DNA of 64,000 nucleotides, from NCBI GenBank assembly GCA_001692895.1, contig KV748189.1, positions 2,302,432 to 2,366,431 on the forward strand. The letters run 5' to 3'. A model generated the notes under the pieces. It saw nothing but the letters and a program-made list of their open reading frames with translations. It searched no databases and was not told the DNA's origin. Positions 22,000 through 31,334 of the stretch are shown piece after piece (the stretch's first letter is position 1; each line of letters begins with the position of its first letter). The position numbers and the translations under genes were made by a program. This stretch comes from Cenococcum geophilum 1.58 (taxonomy: Eukaryota > Ascomycota > Dothideomycetes > Gloniales > Gloniaceae).

Positions 22000-24850
22000 A
22001 ATATACTATAAATAGGTATTTTCTAAATATTCCCACAACTATTATCCGTTTAAGTATTCTTCTATAAGGAATCTTTTTAGTTAAAGTATTAAGTCTTCTG
22101 GCCCCTAAACTTCTACTAGATGCTATCCGTATATATATTTAGTATTTTTATACTATCGCTTATCTAACGCCGAATATATCCTTATAGGGTACTTCCAATT
22201 CTTTTTCTTTAGATTTTTGTATATATTATATATGTTATCTATATATACAATCCATACCAATATATAATATACTAGGTGTCTTAAGTTAACTCTTAGCTCG
22301 TCTTTACTTATAAGTTTAAACCTATATCTAGCTAATCTAAACGCTAGTCTATCGTTTACTAGTACTATAATTTACCTTTTACCCCTTTAGTCCTCTAATC
22401 TCTCTTCTAGTTTTCTTGCCGTTATAATTAACGCTCCTTTAATATAACTTGTGTGTTTTTCCGTAATTACTTAGTTTTAAATAACTTTTTTTATCTAGCT
22501 ATATATAAAAGTCTTCCCACTTATTATTATATCGCTGCCTATACTACTTTTAGTATAGCTCTATAAGCGTATATAATCTATCTATAAGGAAATATTTTAT
22601 TATTACTACATTATTATAACCTTTTATATGCCGTTCTTTAAATCTAGTTAAAACCCCTAGGTTTTCTTCTTATTCCAGTTCTTTAAGCTACTTTACTTTT
22701 AGCGTGCCTATTTTTAGTCCATTAGTAATCTTCTATATAGGTACTTTAACCCTAAGTCTACCTAGTATTCTTAACCCTTAGTAGCCCCTTTATTCTTACT
22801 ACGCTTTAATTTAACTCTTAAATCTTTTTTAGTCTTTTTTTTAGTTTGCGTCTAGCTATAGAATCCTCTAGATCTATAAACTTTATAATTCTAGTATTAA
22901 TCGTCCAACTCTAAGGCTAAATACTTTATTTACCTATTATAGGTACTCCTATTTACTCTTTAAAGTCTTAAGTCCCTAGGAATTCTCTCCCTATACTTAT
23001 TCTTATATCTTTAAACTAAGCTACTGCTCTACTCTATTAATTTTCGTCTATTATAGGTCCTTAAATATATCTTACCCTATCTTAGGAATTTTAAGCGTCT
23101 CTTATCTCGCCTTAAGAATCTTAAGCCTTTGGCCTTTTGCCTTTATTAAGTACCAAAGTAGTTTACTATCCTACTTCTCTTGCGTTTTATAAAGTAATAG
23201 ATATTATATATAATAGAGTCTTAATCCCTATTACTAATCCGTCCTTTATAGTAGATTTAACTTCTACCTCTATTATAACATCTCTAAGGTCTATATACTC
23301 TTAGTAAGCTACCTTTATTACCTTATTATTATTAAAGGTTTCGCCTATATTAAATTTATCGTCTTTAATATCCGATCTACGTAATAGTTTATTAGTTCCT
23401 CTAAACTCTAATAATTTTAGCTCCTATTGTAATGGGGTAAAATGGGCCACTACTATTGCCTTAGCATTTCCCTGTATATATTAAGCCTTTGGCTTCTCTC
23501 CTTCTCTCTATTACGACCTACCGGAATACATTCTTTCCTTTCTTCTTACTGACTGCTTTTCTACTGATTGATTATAACTGATGACCGACTAACTAACTAA
23601 CTGACCGACCGACAGACAGACAGCATTGTGACTTCCTATCTAAGAGGGACCGCGTACACCACTACACTATGGCTAATAGCTTACGCTATACTTAGCGTCT
23701 TTATAAATTTAGTATGTGTTATTATAATAAAACGTAAAGCTCTTAATTAAATACTCTTTTATTCCTTATAGCATACTATTATCCCTCTATACGTATATAT
23801 TGTCTACTAGCCTAGTTCCTCTAACTATCTTTATAGTCTCTAGTAAAGTAACCCTATTTTCTGCAATTTATATAAGCTCCTTTTTTAAACCATTTTTCTT
23901 ATTATGGAGTCCGCCTAAACGTCTTTTACTACTAAGATCCCTGGTTTAGCCTCTACTTCTTAGACCTTTAATTACTTAATTCTTATCCTCTAGGTTTCTA
24001 TAGTCGTTTACTTCTATACTCTTTAGTACTACTTAAGTCTATTAGCTCTAGTCCGCTATTTTATAGTTTCTAACTTAGTTAATACGTGCTTTACGCCTTA
24101 TATAACTATAGAACTCTATTCTAACCTTTCTTAGCTTATTGCCTTTGGTAGATTTTATTATTAATCTTAATTGCTTAATTAATTTATTCCCTTAGGGTAT
24201 CCGCATCTTCTATTAGGATAATTATATCTTAGACTTTTACTTTAAGTCCTTATTTATACTATGCTATAAGCGCCTTATTGTTCCATTTAACTTATATAGC
24301 TAATATTTAAACTATATCGTATACTTAATTACTAAGGTTCGTTGTACTAGGTTTTAAAGCTTTTATTTTACTATAGTAGTTACTTCCGGGTTTCTAAATA
24401 TCTATATTAATTATTCTGCGAACCTATTTTAGCTAGTAAATATATATTGTACTTCTTAATTAGTAGTTACTATACTGTGTTCCTATACTTCCGTAAGGTA
24501 AGATTTAAACTACTTAAGTGCCCTTCCTGTTAGGAACAATCCTATATAGACTACTTAGTCTATAGCTGTTACTAACCTCCCTCCTTCTTACGTAACCTTA
24601 AAGTGTATTTGCGTAAAGAATCCCTTAAGCTTTAACTTTTCTCCTAAGAATTACTTAATTAATAATAGCTTAACCTTTACTACTCTAATCCCGTTAATCC
24701 TTTCTTTAAATATCCTGTTATTATCTGTTAATTAATTAACTATTTCCTATAGCTGTCTAACGATAACTAGTTATAAGTTAGTATCTGCTATACTAGTGTT
24801 ATTACCTAATTCTAAAGTAGTTGCTGCCGTTAACGGCGTTATAGCTGCTA
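22000..24850 (-). pseudogene. Gypsy-C gag region remnant
   Basis: AT-rich, stop-ridden minus-strand sequence between the protease and the right LTR. It matches Gypsy-D 49100-52030 throughout (for example the tcccacttattattat and taagcgccttatt stretches). Called gag by position and by the D counterpart; no zinc knuckle could be read securely. The interval 23430-23660, with a short tract of actgactgaccgaccgacagacag, is absent from D and is an unexplained small insertion. Confidence 0.7.
23430..23665. other. Unexplained ~230-bp GC-richer insertion in Gypsy-C gag
   Basis: Not present at the matching place in Gypsy-D (near 50790-50810, where the flanking texts tagctcctat and gctaataact are almost adjacent). 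It keeps CA/TG, begins tgtaatggggtaaaatgggc, and contains a gact/gacc/gacag tract. The ends and a target duplication were not resolved. Confidence 0.55.
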
Positions 24851-24902
24851 TTTTTAGTAATATATTGTTTAACTTATTAATACTATAACTAGGTAGTAAA
24901 TA

Positions 24903-25324
24903 TGTAATAAAGCCTTATAGTAGTAACTACGGTAGACTTGTTAATAGGCTAGGTATATAAATAAGAAGAAGTTAACAATGTAATAATAACTAGTAGAGTA
25001 GTTGCTTAATAGATTAACTCTAATTATATTTTAAAATTTACTATAAAGAAGAGAACTATTTAGGTAGGGACTATAGTTCTTTAAATATATAATACTGCGT
25101 CTAAGAAATACTAAGTATATCGGTACGTTAAATAATCTAAGTATATGACGTTCCGATAGATCTTATAGATCCTATATTCCAAACTTATAATATAACTAGC
25201 TACGTAACTTAGCTACCCCTTATCCTATAGCTTAATCGGTTTTAGTGCCTCCTATACTATCTTAACTAACCCATTTATATCTCTTCTTAGTAGTCATACT
25301 ACTACTAATATAAGGTCCGTAATA
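24903..25324 (-). repeat. Gypsy-C 5' LTR (right)
   Basis: 422 bp; starts tgtaataaagcc and ends ggtccgtaata, followed by the tacgc duplication. Confidence 0.93.
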
Positions 25325-25329
25325 TACGC

Positions 25330-26262
25330 GCTGCGTTTATATAGGCTTTACTACTTTATTACTTTAACCTAAATCTACTCTTAATAGTAATTAATAACGC
25401 TTCTAATTATGCCTATAGCGGTATACTTCTATAGCCTTTAGGATATAGAGACTAACTCTACTAGTACCTAATTGCTTATTATAGTTAGAAGCTTACTAGC
25501 TTAAAAGTATAGTATAATACGCATAATAAAGAACTGCTTACTATAGTATAATACTTTAAGATATAGCGCTATTACCTTAAATACGCCGCGTATACACTAC
25601 AATTATAATAATCTTAGGTACTTTATAACCACTAAAAGCTTATTTACTCGCTAGGCCTAGTACGCTAAAGAACTAGCTAATTTTAATTTTAAGATTAAAT
25701 ATAAGCTAGGTAAAGGAAATCCTACTAATATACTATTTTGGCGCCCGGATTATACTAAAGGCTTTAAAAATAGTAGTAAGAGGATAGTTCTTAATGATAT
25801 ACTGCCTATATTATAGCAAAAGTTGTAGGTTATAGGCCTTGTGGGCGGCTCTAGTGCTATTATACTATACTAGTAAGTAGCATGTATGTAGTATACGAGC
25901 AACCCTTATAAACTTGGCGCCGACGAACTAGAGCGCCCTACTATTCTCTTTAAGACTACTTTAACTGTCCTAATGGCGCTTAACTCTAGGGAAGACCCCT
26001 TAGCTTAGGCTACGGTCCCCTATAATAACCCGGCGAGTTACCTATATATTATACGTTACTTTACTAGTACTAACTTTACATAGAGTCTTATGCCACAGTA
26101 AGAGGTAGTAGTAGCTGCTTTAGCTAAAACGGCGTTTATAAAATACCCCCCTAAGTTACTGGTTAATTTTATTTATAGAGTATAAAAAAGAGACGCCTTT
26201 ATACGCTCTATATATAATTAGTTAACCTAGAAATAAGTTCCTACTAGTAATAAGGACTATAC
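25330..26262 (+). pseudogene. Gypsy-B pol, second part: RNase H
   Basis: Continues pol after Gypsy-C. Recognisable text includes YNTHNKELLTIV followed by FKI-RYYL (stop at Trp), with the usual RNase H spacing. Next come FTTTKSLFTR, QAQYAKELANFNFKIKY (leading stop at Gln), KLGKGNPTNIL and RRPDY-type text (WRPDYTKG), the end of RNase H and the connector. The satellite element at 26263 then interrupts before the integrase. Confidence 0.9.
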
Positions 26263-26267
26263 CATCA

Positions 26268-26521
26268 GGAAAATTTTTTTTAGGCGCGTTGTTGCAGCCG
26301 AAAATTGGGGTCTGCAAAACCTGCGTAAGTCGCGATTTTAGCGATTTGCGGTAACTTGCGGCAATTTGCTACAAATACACAGGCTACTCNTGCAAATTGC
26401 TGCAAATTGCTACAAACACACAGGCTACTTGTGCAAATTGCTGCAAATTGCTAAAATCGCGACTTACGCAGGTTTTGCAGACCCTAATTTTTGGCTGTAA
26501 CAACGCGCCTAAAAAAAAACC
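26268..26521. repeat. 88-bp foldback at the left end of the 2.1-kb element
   Basis: Arms share taggcgcgttgtt, gggtctgcaaaacctgcgta and agtcgcgattttagc with few mismatches. The ~70-bp loop has a direct repeat (gctacaaa-acacaggctact) and one undetermined base at 26390. Alone it resembles a palindromic MITE. Confidence 0.85.
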
Positions 26522-26534
26522 TAATACTATAACC

Positions 26535-27045
26535 ATAAAGCTCTGCATAAAGCTCTGCACGAAGCTCTACACGAGGCTCTGCACGAAGCTCTACACGAAG
26601 CTCTACACGAAGCTCTGCGTATAGAGGCTCTGTACGAGGCTCTGCACGAAGCTCTACACGAGACTCTGCACGAAGCTCTACATCTGCACGAAGCTCTACA
26701 TGAAAGCTCTTGCACGAAGCTCTACACAAAGCTTTGCACGAGGCTCTACACGAGGCTCTATACGAAGCTCTGCGTATAGAGGCTCTGCACAAAGCTCTAC
26801 ACGAAGCTCTACACAAAAGCTCTATACGAAGCTCTACACGAAGCTCTGCGCAAAGCTCTACATAAAGCTCTGCGCAAAGCTCTACACAAAGCTCTGCGCA
26901 AAGCTCTACATAAAGCTCTACGTAAAGCTCTACACGAAGCTCTGCGTAAAGCTCTATACGAAGCTCTACACGAAGCTCTACGTACAGAGGCTCTGCACGA
27001 GGCTCTGCACGAAGCTCTGCGTACGGGGCTCTGCACAAAGCTCTG
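26535..27045. repeat. 12-bp minisatellite (gctctgcacgaa), copy 3
   Basis: About 42 units of gctctgcacgaa/gctctacacgaa plus 15-bp variants (gctctgcgtatagag); inverse complement of the 7890-8161 unit. Three overlapping long open frames over both strands are products of the 12-bp period. Confidence 0.92.
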
Positions 27046-27162
27046 CATAACACATTACTATCGAGGTCCCCGCTATATTCCCGATAGCCTCTACACATAC
27101 ACCGTAGGTAGCCACCTTATTTTTTACCCTTCCTTCCTTACATCCTCCCTACCTAGGGAGGC

Positions 27163-27545
27163 ACCAGAACGGCAGCCAGCTGAGGACCGTCCGCCAGAAC
27201 CAGACGACCGTCGACCGTCGCCAGAGCCAGACGACCGTCGCCGGAGCCAGACGACCGTCGCCAGAACCAGACGACCGTCGACCGTCGACCGTCGTCAGAG
27301 CCAGACGACCGTCGCCGGAGCCAGACGACCGTCGCCAGAACCAGACGACCGGTCGACCGTCGCCAGAGCCAGACGACCGTCGCCGGAAGCCAGACGACCG
27401 TCGCCAGAACCAGACGACCGTCGTCAGAGCCAGACGACCGTCGTCAGAGCCAGACGACCGTCGCCAGAACCAGACGACCGTCGACCGTCGCCAGAGCCAG
27501 GACGACCGTCGTCAGAGCCAGACGACCGTCGCCAGAACCAGACAA
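27163..27545. repeat. 20-bp minisatellite (un-mutated copy)
   Basis: About 18 units of ccagacgaccgtcgccagaa, some extended by gaccgtc (27 bp). Inverse complement of the 113-1066 array, with CA/TG intact. Confidence 0.92.
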
Positions 27546-27654
27546 CCACCGTTCGAATGTACAGCCAGCGAACGGCCGTAGAGAACGATTCGAATTAATA
27601 CGATCAATCGAATTAGGCGGAGCCTTCAATCGGGCCAACCTTTCCAAATTACAG

Positions 27655-27895
27655 ACAGGTAGGCATAGACAGTAGCACAGACAGGAGGCACAGACGGTAG
27701 CACAGACGGTAGGCACACAGACAGTAGGCACAGACAGGTAGGCACAGATAGTAGGCATAGACAGTAGGCATAGGCAGGTAGGTATAGGTAGGTATAGATA
27801 GACAGATAGACAGATAGGTAGGCAGGCAGATATATAGACAGATAACAGATAGACAGACAGACAGATAGGCAGGCAGGTAGGCAGGCAGGCAAGCA
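27655..27895. repeat. CAGA/TAGG microsatellite
   Basis: Degenerate runs of cagacagta, gtaggcac, gatagacag and aggcaggc. Overlapping minus-strand frames rich in Cys, Leu, Pro and Ser result from the repeat and are not called genes. Confidence 0.88.
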
Positions 27896-28082
27896 CTAGG
27901 CCTAGTTAGGAAATCAGTACACGGCTAGTGGATTATCGGGAACACCGCTAATTGACGATTTGGAGCTTTTGCGAAAGGCTTCCCCTCCTAAGTAGATAGC
28001 TCTGTATTTTATATAGTTATAATATAAATATATTTAAAAGTATATTATAGCAATCTGTGGTAATATATATAATTTAGTTACG

Positions 28083-28189
28083 ATTTATATAGTTATTATA
28101 ATTTGTATAGTTCGTACAGTTTGTAGTTCGTACAGTTTGTATAGTTCGTACAGTTTGTACAGTTCGTACAGTTTGTACAGTTTGCGCGC
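28083..28189. repeat. 9/18-bp tandem array (gttcgtacagtttgtaca)
   Basis: Roughly eleven half-units alternating agttcgtac and agtttgtac near the right end of the 2.1-kb element, followed by a unique AT-rich part and the right terminal repeat. Confidence 0.85.
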
Positions 28190-28395
28190 TATATAATTAT
28201 AAGGTAGCAAAATGCTAGCATTAGTTTAGTAGTTAAGTATTTTGCTGCGATTTGCTAGTAGACGCTGCAAACTTATTGCGAAATGCGCGGTTTGTACGAA
28301 TCGCTAACGACCATATACGACCGCCGCGATCGTACAGTTTGCGGCAATTTGCGGCAAACCGCAACAACCTGCCACAAAAAAAAATTCCTGATGAC

Positions 28396-29830
28396 CCTTA
28401 ATAATTAAGGACTCCTAAGGTAAAATAATAAGGTTTAGGTACTAAATTATATACTACAATAATAGGAGATCCTTAAGCGGAATTATGACGATCCTATAGG
28501 CGGCTACTATGGTTTTAACAGTACTTTTAAGGTAATTATATAGAAGTATATTTAAAACGGCCTTACCTAGGACCTCCGCAAATACCTAGATAATTATAAT
28601 ACCTACTAATGCTTTAAATCGCGCCGCTATAAACCCTATAGTAAGCTATAGCCTCTCTAGGTCCCTACCTAAGCCTAGCGGCATTATTTACTTAACTTTA
28701 TTATAGATTTCCTAGAGTCTAAGACTCCTAATAGCGTAGAGTATAACTCCGTTCTTATTCTTATAAACTATTTTATAAAGCTAGAATGCTACTATCTAGT
28801 ATGTAAAATAATTAATACTACGATTCGCAGAACTCTTATTTAGAGTCTTTATATAAATAGGGCCTTTAAATAATATTATCTTTAATAGGGGTAGTATATT
28901 TATAAGCGAGTACTAGAGCACTATATCCTACTATCTTCGCATTTAATGTAAACTTAGCACTATATTCTACCCGTAGATAAATAGTTAGATATATAGCGTT
29001 AGAATTAGGAGCTTAAGGTATACCTACGTATATTTATAAACTGGGAATAGTCTAATTAGGCCTCCCTACTTAAAGAAGCAGCCTTTACCTATAAATTTAA
29101 GGTCTATACTATAATAAAGCGTTCCTTTATTAAGCTCGCCTATAGCTAGCTGCCAAACGTCCTAAACGGAGCCCTAGACGGCGTCTAAGACGCCTAGCAA
29201 GGTAGGGAGGGGTCTAAGTTAACAAATATTAAACTTATAGAGACGTATTTATAACGCCTGCGCTTTATATATAAGGTAGTAGCGGTGTTAATAATATATA
29301 CCTAATAGCTTTAGGTAAAATACTATAATCGTCACTATCTAGCTAAGCATTTCGCCGTCGGTAAACAAGTCCTGCTCTTTTTTAAGAATATCTATACAAA
29401 ACGTCCTTATAAGAAGCTTAACAGTAAGTTTATAGGACCGTTTTAGATTATAAAGCGCGTAGGGCAGTAAGTATATAAGCTAAAGCTCCTACCTACTATA
29501 GTATAGCTCTACCTAGTCTTTTATATCTCCTTACTAGAGCCTTATAGATTACGCCCTAGGTTTTAACCCCTAGTAGTAAAAGAGCTTAAGGAAGGCAGCT
29601 AGGAAGTAGAAGTAATTGTTACCTATTAAGATCGTGCTAAATAACCATAGTACCTTATTAAATGGCTAGATTAGCTAAATAAGTATAATAAATAGAAATA
29701 GAAGACAGAACTTAAGAATTGTTAATAACTACTAGATAAGTACCGTAAGTAGGATACCCTAGCTTTATAGCCAAAGCATAGGCAAAAGTAAATGCTACTA
29801 TTAAAATATAACCTGCATTAAAGCAGAGTA
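28396..29830 (+). pseudogene. Gypsy-B pol, third part: integrase and chromodomain
   Basis: The integrase zinc-binding start reads EILKRNYDDPIGGYYGF (His to Tyr changes) with a later YQCFKSRRYKPYSKL. The core has FIIDFLESKT and NSVLILINYFIKL (about 28690-28790). The C-terminal segment reads GKQVLLFFKNIYTKRPYKKL, GPFQII (stop at Gln) and VFYISLLEPYRLRP (about 29360-29570). A chromodomain follows at about 29600-29740 with YLIKWLD. Stops are those expected from RIP. Confidence 0.92.
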
Positions 29831-30210
29831 GAGGACGTCCTAAGGGATTAAAGAATAAGTAATAATTGCTATAAGAACTGCGGCGTATATATAGGGTAAA
29901 GTTTTAATTTATTAATATTCTATATAAGCTACACTCTAATATAACCTAGCAATGCTAGTAAGTCGCAGGCGACTTATAGGCGAGGCTATAGCATATGCTG
30001 GCAATAAAGCTTAATTTAAAAAGTACCCTTCTTAAACCTAGTCCGTTACTCTATACTAGCTAAGCAGATTGCTTATATATTAGAGAATAAGCCTATTTAT
30101 AACTAGGGTCTATTTAACTAGAATTTATAACCTACTAGTAACCCGCTAGTAGTAACCTATACTAATAACTTACACTATTTTATATATATACTATATAGAT
30201 AACGCGTAAG

Positions 30211-30445
30211 GCTAAAGTATAGATTAGCGGCGGATTTAACGAGTATATAGCCTTACTATCCTAAACCTAGCTATATATAAGTAATCTATAACCTACCTAT
30301 AAAGTATATATAGCGCTACGCTGGTATAGCCTAAGGCTTAAGTAGGGTTAGTGGTAGATTTAATAGGTATATAGCCTTACCATTTATAAATCTAGCTGTA
30401 TGTAAATAACCTATAACCGACCTGCGAGGTACTAGCGACCTACCT
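30211..30445. repeat. Tandem duplication of ~115 bp in the Gypsy-B 3' region
   Basis: Two units, at about 30211-30325 and 30331-30445, share tatatagccttac and taacctataac-type text and the order of all landmarks; differences are mostly transitions. Lies between the integrase end and the 3' LTR. Confidence 0.75.
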
Positions 30446-30481
30446 ATATAAGTAAGCTTTTAGAATATTTCTAGTCTACTA

Positions 30482-30645
30482 AATTTAGGTGACGGTATTA
30501 AGCTCTACTAGCTCTACCTATTAAATAGACTAATTAGGATTTTCTATACTAGGTATATAAAAGTATTATTAGCTTAGTTAAATATAGGGAAGTTTAGGTA
30601 AGGCAAATTTAATTAATTAGATAACTTTAACCGCCGGTTAAAGTT
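30482..30645 (+). repeat. Shared 3' module, rearranged copy in Gypsy-B
   Basis: The second half of the module is in direct orientation (aaatttaggtgacggtatta to gcttagtta, 30482-30580). The inverted-repeat head is displaced to the right in reverse orientation (aactttaacc-gcc-ggttaaagtt at 30623-30645, preceded by aattagat). Confidence 0.75.
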
Positions 30646-30787
30646 CCTTAATATCTTCACACCGTGTATATACACCACCTGTCTCTCTATACGAAAAATT
30701 AAAACACTTTTTCCCCTCTAAATTTTTTCCTTATTAAGGCTTAAGTGTATAAAGGATTGGGGACAATCCTTTTAAAAGGGGGGGCAT

Positions 30788-30987
30788 TATTAGGTAAAAC
30801 CTAAGTAGATAGTTATATAGCTGCAAGGTATAGGCGACTTAGGGGTAACTCGCCTATAAGGTATGTGCCCTATACGTACCTAGGGAAACCCCATTCTACC
30901 TCGCACATAGACTCCTCCTTTTCCCTTAAGAATTTGTCTCTGTCTATATAATATACCTATTATTCTATTATTGGACTCCCTATTTAC
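30788..30987 (+). repeat. Probable Gypsy-B 3' LTR
   Basis: Starts tattaggtaaaacc (expected tgttagg before RIP) directly after the polypurine tract aaaaggggggg. A plausible end is ccctatttaca at 30987. An inverted repeat (ggattgg-ggac-aatcc) lies upstream of the tract. No second copy in the window, so the right boundary is an estimate. Confidence 0.5.
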
Positions 30988-31334
30988 ATCCTTACTTTAT
31001 ATAAGCATTTAAAATAAGATAAAGTTGCTACTATTTTGATTTTGGAACCGGTAATATACTATATTAGGAAGGCGGTAAACTTAATTAGGAAGGCGGTACT
31101 AGTCGACCGTTATAACCCTATCGCCGTTATAACTTTATTACTTACTATGATACAGTATCGCCCTTCTGCTAACTTTATAATGAATTATTTTAGAGCTGCG
31201 TATAAGGCCTGCAAATCTTATAAGGTTAATCCTTTTTTTACTCTCTTTTATATTGCTACCTTTTTATTTAACTCTATATATATATAGGATAAAAGAAAGG
31301 GATAGGTACGGTTCTAATAATCTTTAATAAAACC
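30988..31334. other. Unassigned stretch between Gypsy-B and the Helitron
   Basis: Contains two direct copies of attaggaaggcggta (about 31062 and 31090) and an open frame of 83 codons on the plus strand (31036-31287). Its product has one hydrophobic C-terminal part and no family resemblance I recognise. The codons are AT-rich like the transposons around it. It could be the 5' flank of the Helitron or a separate fragment. Confidence 0.4.

Larger units (their letters stand above)
10852..25324 (-). mobile_element. Gypsy-C, chromodomain LTR retrotransposon, complete, with nested insertions
   Basis: Two 422-bp LTRs (10852-11273 and 24903-25324) flanked by the perfect 5-bp duplication tacgc (10847-10851 and 25325-25329). 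The coding direction is minus. Reading right to left the order is gag, protease, RT, RNase H, [Copia-1], integrase with a solo LTR inside, and chromodomain. It interrupts Gypsy-B between RT and RNase H. Related to Gypsy-D by LTR start/end and by domain text, but a different family member. Confidence 0.95.
26263..28393. mobile_element. 2.1-kb satellite-loaded element with terminal inverted repeats, inserted in Gypsy-B
   Basis: The left end reads catcaggaaaattttttt and the right end, inverse-complemented, catcaggaattttttttt; similarity continues through gttgttgc (about 33 bp). The 2-bp ac on each side may be the target duplication. Contents left to right: an 88-bp foldback (26268-26361 versus 26431-26521), a 12-bp minisatellite, a spacer, a 20-bp minisatellite, a second spacer, a CAGA/TAGG microsatellite, and an AT-rich part with a gtacagttt array. 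No transposase. GC-rich with intact CA/TG, so not RIP-mutated. The region 26530-27895 is the inverted copy of 1-1540. Confidence 0.75.
6891..30987 (+). mobile_element. Gypsy-B, chromodomain Ty3/Gypsy element split by later insertions; 5' LTR missing
   Basis: gag and pol text on the plus strand is found in four pieces: 6896-7575, 8435-10851, 25330-26262 and 28396-29830. They join in domain order once the insertions C (10852-25324), the two satellite elements (about 7576-8434 and 26263-28393) and MITE-1 are removed. The RT piece ends just before the start of RNase H, which resumes after C. A polypurine tract (aaaaggggggg, about 30775-30784) precedes the probable 3' LTR (30788-30987). No 5' LTR was found; it probably lay left of A1. 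Confidence 0.85.

Noticed and set aside
26484-27098. Overlapping long frames (up to 204 codons) on both strands
   Set aside because: Product of the 12-bp period; the same array is open in several frames at once, which a real gene would not be.
27444-27896. Cys/Leu/Pro/Ser-rich minus-strand frames that could be taken for secreted cysteine-rich proteins
   Set aside because: They are a translation of the CAGA/TAGG microsatellite and part of the 20-bp array; a shifted frame gives a similar product.
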